Assembly (NCBI GenBank): GCA_014801075.1
Contig: JAAVEW010000011.1
Span: 110,357-174,356 of the forward strand
Source: Barnesiella sp.
Lineage (GTDB): Bacteria > Bacteroidota > Bacteroidia > Bacteroidales > Muribaculaceae
Length of the DNA: 64,000 nucleotides
Direction: 5' to 3'
The notes beneath the pieces are model-generated. The model was not told the DNA's origin. It made no database searches and saw nothing but the letters and a program-made list of their open reading frames with translations. This document shows positions 59,701 to 64,000 of the stretch, in pieces (within the stretch, counting starts at the first letter, position 1; the number at the start of each line of letters is the position of its first letter). The position numbers and the translations under genes were made by a program.

Positions 59701-61672
59701 CCTTGCCGCCGAAAGCCTGATAGAAATCCTTATAGGGGTCCTCATCAAGGTTGGGGAGCTTGGTGTATTCCACAAACTGGGTCTGGGTAGAGAGGAACGA
59801 GAAGTTCTCGCCTTCGCCTATGGGCTGATTGAAGTAAACGGGGTTGGCGAGCAGATAGTCGGGCGTAAACGAAGTGTGATACAGATACTCACCGTTACCG
59901 TCGATATAGGGCTTGCTGTCAGAGGGGTCAAACTGTATCCAGCCTTCCTGCCATCCGTCGCCCGTATAGTAACCACGTGAATACATTGTAGTGGTACCGC
60001 CGCCGGTAGTGTTGCAATACTGGTCGTTGTAGATATTGCTACCTACGAGGGTGAAGAGACGGTTTTTAGCATCCTCGGCTTCAGTGCCGGGAACGAGTTC
60101 GAGCGATGAGGGGGTGCCGTTGTCATCAAGAGTTACGATAATTTTCTTGATGTACTTACCCTTACCGTAAGAGTAGTCACCGTCAAAAGTTGAATTGAAC
60201 TTACGCGTGCCGGGATTGTACCATGTCTCGCCTTTCTTATTGTTCCAGTTATAAGCCGTAGCGGAGATAGCGCTTTTCAGATTTTCTGAATTAAACCCGT
60301 AGTCTTTATCACCATCATTTGCATAATATTTGTATTTATGCTTGGTATAGTCAGCATAGTTGTCGACCACGGCTACTGCGAAATATCCGTCGTAGAACAC
60401 TCTGTTGTTAAGCTCGAGCTGACCGTTGGCACGGGTAAGCTCCCATTCGGGCTGAAGGTGCCATTCACCCATACGCTCGCCCACGATGAAGTAGTGCTTA
60501 CGGGCAGTGCCGTCAACATTTTTGAAGTCGGCCGAAGTCAAGGGGAGGTTGATATTGACGGTGCCGCGGAAGATTGCTTTAATCTGCTTTCCTGCCCAGT
60601 CGATAACAACGGTATAAGGTCCGGAACCGGCGGGAACAGTCCATGCGCCATCAGTGCCTGCCACCATACCGGTGAACTCTTCAGTGATAGCGAACTCATC
60701 TTGGGTAGCGGGGTTGTAACGGGCGGTGTTAAGTTTGTTCCAGTTACCGTCGGCATCGCCAATCGTACCTACAACAAAGTTACCTGCAATCTTATCAAGA
60801 TTGAAAGTGTAGAGACCGTCAGCGCCTTTTGAGGCAGCGGCGAAACGTTCGGGGCTACTATTCGCTCCGTTGGTATAATAGAGATAGATCGTACTGGGAT
60901 AGTCCACCTCGGCCTGACCGCAGGTTGCAGTCAAAGTCTGAGCGCCCCAATTTACGGTAATAGTATAATCGCCGGCCTCGGTGGTGTGCCATGAACCGCT
61001 GTTGTAGTTACCGAACGCGGTATCTTCAGCAGGCACATCAACATCGGAGTTCGGGTTGAAACGTCCGCTATTGTTTTGTATACCGGCCCAGGTGGTTGCG
61101 TTGTTATTTTTTGAAAGAACAAAGTTCTTGTTGCTTTCAAGGGTAACATTAAATGTGTAATTACCGTTGTTATCCTCGGTAGCCTCTCCTATCTTTGTCG
61201 GGCCGGAGGTGTCATAGAGGTAAAGCTTGCCACGGGAAGTAGCGCCTGCCAAGACTACACGAAACTGAAATTTATTGGGATCGCCATCTTTACCTTTGAG
61301 CTCAAAGCGATAGCGGGCATTTTTGGTAAGTCCGGAATAGTAGAACGATTCACCATTATCTGCGGCATCTTCATTCACCCATGTACCGGGGGTGCTGGAA
61401 CCGCAATTCTTACCGTAAACGTTATATTGATCGTTATTACCCCAAATACTGCGTACTTTGAAGTTAATCCAGCCTTCGTTGGCTGTAAACTCAGCCCACC
61501 AAAGCTTCTGCTCACTGTCAAACTGCAAGGTGAAGTCATTCACATTACCCGATACTACATCTATATAGATGCCTTTCGGGTCTTGATTACTGTTGTAATT
61601 CCATGCGAGCGCTTTGCCGGGGAGCGCAAAGGCTATCACAAGCAAAGCTAAGAAAGAAATAAGTTTTCTCAT
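56774..61672 (-). CDS. Very large secreted protein with repeated SusE/F-like N-terminal segments and T9SS-like C-terminal sorting domain
   Basis: Signal peptide MRKLISFLALLVIAFALPGKALA; repeated LYLYDTSG/IYLYYTNG...YTFN...W segments; C-terminal VRYYDLKGILLPEEPTTPGVYVRADGENITKFVVQ. Confidence 0.7.
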   Translation of the reverse strand: MRKLISFLALLVIAFALPGKALAWNYNSNQDPKGIYIDVVSGNVNDFTLQFDSEQKLWWAEFTANEGWINFKVRSIWGNNDQYNVYGKNCGSSTPGTWVNEDAADNGESFYYSGLTKNARYRFELKGKDGDPNKFQFRVVLAGATSRGKLYLYDTSGPTKIGEATEDNNGNYTFNVTLESNKNFVLSKNNNATTWAGIQNNSGRFNPNSDVDVPAEDTAFGNYNSGSWHTTEAGDYTITVNWGAQTLTATCGQAEVDYPSTIYLYYTNGANSSPERFAAASKGADGLYTFNLDKIAGNFVVGTIGDADGNWNKLNTARYNPATQDEFAITEEFTGMVAGTDGAWTVPAGSGPYTVVIDWAGKQIKAIFRGTVNINLPLTSADFKNVDGTARKHYFIVGERMGEWHLQPEWELTRANGQLELNNRVFYDGYFAVAVVDNYADYTKHKYKYYANDGDKDYGFNSENLKSAISATAYNWNNKKGETWYNPGTRKFNSTFDGDYSYGKGKYIKKIIVTLDDNGTPSSLELVPGTEAEDAKNRLFTLVGSNIYNDQYCNTTGGGTTTMYSRGYYTGDGWQEGWIQFDPSDSKPYIDGNGEYLYHTSFTPDYLLANPVYFNQPIGEGENFSFLSTQTQFVEYTKLPNLDEDPYKDFYQAFGGKEKIATGSTKAGENYAFKVKLVNDEEGLEPTSNWSCYVVRDMWIGGEIKFWAGWGGNSNHAHGDTNTGAAWHGENGGPAIAKGGRQDVKGSDINVSTETEVELYRNGRQIDDANYVISEDGSPVYFNRVVLWYNPVDGVADSYIQFVQESASPAIFARVTDNADKTKKNFIRYNWYISNSQITGDEDKVVTAYEIRRYKVVDGVASFIGYPEGGKKNITETVTVKDLYEGNADNYSFTKYTDSGTVAGKGFAPGLYQYDIYVYFEDGTKKKAVSNTVAIYDDSLVSPMAVALQVVELRDAYTGVSGEEIPSGVKYFGASNTRRYLTYSPDDNAPYFLFDEKEVEVEGVDGKVTTIIPDNPRKVDSAIASEFLENHPEMYMWTSNYYVRCLDYKQYANTMQSWIDNGVMNETEVPYPVLTVTEYVDITDEDGNLARTEEKMRGYAHYFEFPDDNNEHSNKEYFAMLVKRGGNLADGNFEVNLNVEYKDAESNTHTISTSEATGFDPVIPRPYKPLYRYTYIHPENQTFDKKWGRILVPSNNWKGHATTTDHLVYGDTAHVFVDLEHEFFNPRQLILQLEFTRPNVADEIYSYYDIHYQLKFNSNNEEEIPTDLDFVLHDEATADVDKDGKPDHIPNRYRLEFYGIHPRNAVWPVISLVNTEYHPRVEKNPETGYTFVDQPANYGEDYTIEAKSTIVTTTGGKLNNVHLGVIRRADGTYDWMYKGHEELVDTPDKVDPFDEEFEYEDPSNENIYDLHSQWYLFEFKAGDDEYTYDYLVPHVEGHADGQKVDPITGLMDNDSDPLIGTYVAKGFKTDEVPTVYATAMYVFNRDMTPSGDNSGIKFGDLSIVESSIPLPEDETAAPARERRKLPSNNELMHGNAGGMPDAGVLPAEGEFKDLSADENGTGYNDFISLKGATYDTTPGDDTVTAVEVIVFEGVEGEVRYYDLKGILLPEEPTTPGVYVRADGENITKFVVQ

Positions 61673-62326
61673 GTTTTTTGTAAGTATTATAATTATTGAA
61701 TTTTTGATTTCGATTGATTTATTTGATTTTCGCTATTTTTCTCTTTTTCTTGAATAATTGTTGGTTTAGTGATTAAAATGGTTTATTATTTCGTTTAATT
61801 GATTTATTGTTAATAGATTACATAGACTCCCGCAGTATTTGCAACCGCGACAGCCGTGTAAACGTTGATTGTCATTAGATTATTGATAACCTGTCAATAC
61901 AATACATGATATAGATTTATGCCGGGACTTGCCTATGCCGATATGCGCTAAGCATATCAAATTCCATTCTTACGCCGGTGGCAATTTACCCGAAAAAACA
62001 CGTGCCGCAAAGCAGTGTCTCTAACACTTTCCTAATCCGCTTGTCTCTTAGTTTTCCTAATCCTTATTTAAGAAATTTTCAGTTAGTTTATACGGTTATT
62101 AATCACATTCTAATCCTTCAACGCCGTATTACGCAGCGCTTCCACCTGCCATTCCGACCCTGAAAACGGGCTACAACCCGCATCAACAGCCGCTTTAACA
62201 CGCTAAAAGCCACTACATAAGCCAAACGTCTAACCACAAATATAAAAACTTTTCCCCAATCAACCAACTACCCAATACACAGCTTAACATACTTTAACAG
62301 TTTGCAGTGAGGAGTATGGCTACAAC

Positions 62327-62656
62327 GTGGTGGGGCCGTCCTCGGCCGCACACTATATGATGATATCCCGTCCAAATATCCAACTACCCTTTTATTCCAT
62401 TGCTTTAATCGTGCGGCCGGGGACGCAACGTGGTGGGGCCGTCCTCGGCCGCACACTACACACTATATGATGATACCCCGCCCAAATATCCAACTACCCT
62501 CTTATTCCATTGCTTTTATCGTGCGGACGGGGACGCAACGTGGTGGGGCCGTCCTCGGCCGCACACTACACACTATATGATGCTACCCCATCCTCGGATC
62601 CAACTACTCATTTTATTCCATTGCTTTAATCGTGCGGCCGGGGACGGCCCCACCAC
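62327..62656. repeat. REPIN-like tandem array, three ~103-117-bp units
   Basis: Units start at 62327, 62430, 62540, each gtggtggggccgtcctcggccgcac ... ccattgctttaatcgtgcggccggggac; last unit ends in a full inverted type A copy. Confidence 0.9.
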
Positions 62657-62704
62657 GGTGCCCCACCACGACTCCCCCACCATATTGCCCTCGCTATATT
62701 GGAA

Positions 62705-63331
62705 TTATTTATATTCCGGATTTACGTAGAGGGTATAGGTGCCTGCGGGGATATATTGAGGATTGTTTTCGATGTATGTTATATAGATTTTTAAATAAAC
62801 AGAACTTCTGACTATATGGTCGAAACACTCATCTTTCCATAGTTTCCCTTTGCGATGCAATTGTCTGTTTATAATATGTGCGCTATAACTCTTTAAAGCC
62901 CCAAGCACACTTTCGGGCGTTACATCGGGGTGAAACCTAAGCAGCAGGTGCACGTGGTTTGGCATTATTACATAGGCAATAATCTCGTACTTATCTTTAG
63001 AGTAATAATCTAATGCCGAAATGAGCACTCCCCTTTCTCTCTCATTTTTCAATATGCATTCCCCATAACCTTTGTCGAGGAGGTCCTCAATTCTTGGCCC
63101 TACCATATTACGATATAGGTCCGCTGTCTCCGCACTCCAAGGTTTGGGATGCTCATTATTAAACTTATCAATCAGTGTACGCAAATACTCAATTTCAGAC
63201 TGAGGTAATGAGTCGGCCAGTCGAAATGTAATATACATAATTTTCCCGTCCTGATACCAATGCGGGAGTGCTCCACCACTCTTTATCTGAAGCGGCTGAT
63301 TCTTTTCATAAAATGGGGTTGTTCCTGACAT
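62705..63331 (-). CDS. REP-associated (RAYT/Y1-type, IS200-like) HUH transposase
   Basis: YVIMPNHVHLLLRF (HUH); LGALKSYSAHIINR with candidate catalytic Tyr; GKLWKDECFDHIVRS...YIENNPQYI; REP-like repeats on both sides. Confidence 0.85.
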   Translation of the reverse strand: MSGTTPFYEKNQPLQIKSGGALPHWYQDGKIMYITFRLADSLPQSEIEYLRTLIDKFNNEHPKPWSAETADLYRNMVGPRIEDLLDKGYGECILKNERERGVLISALDYYSKDKYEIIAYVIMPNHVHLLLRFHPDVTPESVLGALKSYSAHIINRQLHRKGKLWKDECFDHIVRSSVYLKIYITYIENNPQYIPAGTYTLYVNPEYK

Positions 63332-63426
63332 GGCTGATTTCGGGTTATAATTTATTTCGGGTTATGTGATGATATAGTATTGTTTGGTGTAAGGGAAGGT
63401 GGGGGCAGCAAGGTGGTGGGGAAGTC

Positions 63427-63573
63427 GTGGTGGGGCCGTCCCCGGCCGCACTTTTTATCGTGGTGAGGCCGAGGAACGTGGTGGGGCCGTCCCCGGCCGC
63501 ACTTTATCAGTGCGGGGTCGCATTTTATCGTGGTGAGGCCGTTTTTTTGTGCGGCCGGGGACGGCCCCACCAC
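63427..63573. repeat. REP-like type A cluster upstream of the RAYT gene
   Basis: Full copies 63427-63451(+), 63478-63502(+), 63549-63573(-), plus degenerate fragments. Confidence 0.88.
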
Positions 63574-63586
63574 GCCCCCCCCCCCG

Positions 63587-63964
63587 TTAGTACAGGTAGA
63601 ACATGCGGTCCATCATTTGCCATTTTTCGTCGGCGGTGGCTTCGGCGGAGCAGTCCTGGAAGCGGGCCATGAAGGTTTCCCATTCCTGCTGACGGGGGAG
63701 CGTGGCGAGACGTGCCATCGCTGCGTCCCAGTCGAAGTCGAGGGGGGTCTCTACGATCATGAAAAGTTTGTTGTCGAGGATGTAGATTTCCATTTCGAGG
63801 ATGCCTACTTCGCGGATGCCGTCGATGATTTCCTGCCATATCACGCCTTTGGAATGGGCGTGGCGGTAGTCGTCGATAAATTTCTGATCGCCCGCGCGGA
63901 GATTCATTGTGCGGCAGTAGCGCTTCACGGGACCGGAATATTGCTTTACTTTAAATCCTTCCAT
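63587..63964 (-). CDS. rhaM: L-rhamnose mutarotase
   Basis: VKRYCRTMNLRAGDQKFIDDYRHAHSKGVIWQEIIDGIREVGILEMEIYILDNKLFMIVET matches the family pattern. Confidence 0.85.
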   Translation of the reverse strand: MEGFKVKQYSGPVKRYCRTMNLRAGDQKFIDDYRHAHSKGVIWQEIIDGIREVGILEMEIYILDNKLFMIVETPLDFDWDAAMARLATLPRQQEWETFMARFQDCSAEATADEKWQMMDRMFYLY

Positions 63965-64000
63965 ATTGAATTGATTAGTTATTGAGTTGAACAGTTACTT

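Noticed and set aside
62327-62656. Possible CRISPR array (regular repeats with spacers)
   Set aside because: Spacers are near-identical between units and the repeats are hairpin REPs found singly elsewhere; no cas genes seen
62268-63672. Several short ORFs beginning MCGRGRPHH or MVGPSPAA (62268, 62430, 63352, 63427)
   Set aside because: They arise because type A REPs have no stop in any frame; no protein evidence

Overview
The window looks like a Bacteroidales (Muribaculaceae-like) chromosome segment, judged from coding content and TTTG-N19/20-TAnnTTTG promoters. Housekeeping content includes tRNA-Met(CAT), RNase P RNA, radA, serA/serC, an arginine block (argR, GNAT, argG, argC), an ilvD-ilvB-ilvN-thioesterase-ilvC operon, a murF-alr fusion, xpt, a patatin, a SulP transporter, fabD, a DbpA-like DEAD-box helicase and rhaM. 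Two accessory systems stand out. (1) A ~16 kb, ten-gene plus-strand operon (10480-26492) encodes an SrfB-like actin/Hsp70-fold ATPase, an SrfC-like large P-loop GTPase, a membrane-anchored subtilisin with an intact triad, a second GTPase with P-loop and TKSD motifs, and a set of uncharacterised membrane/periplasmic proteins. It is a candidate uncharacterised envelope-associated NTPase/protease system. (2) A REP/REPIN-like GC-rich repeat family has two subfamilies sharing a GTGG-head hairpin design. A RAYT-type HUH transposase gene is flanked by these repeats, and two composite clusters lie in frame inside the DEAD-box helicase at its inter-domain linkers. Other structures include a perfect 49-bp palindrome carrying mirror-image divergent promoters between sulP and fabD, AT-rich inverted elements around 50.8-54.8 kb, and an unexplained structured intergenic element at ~32.63-32.78 kb. 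All calls come from reading the sequence and the supplied ORF track; no database search was run.
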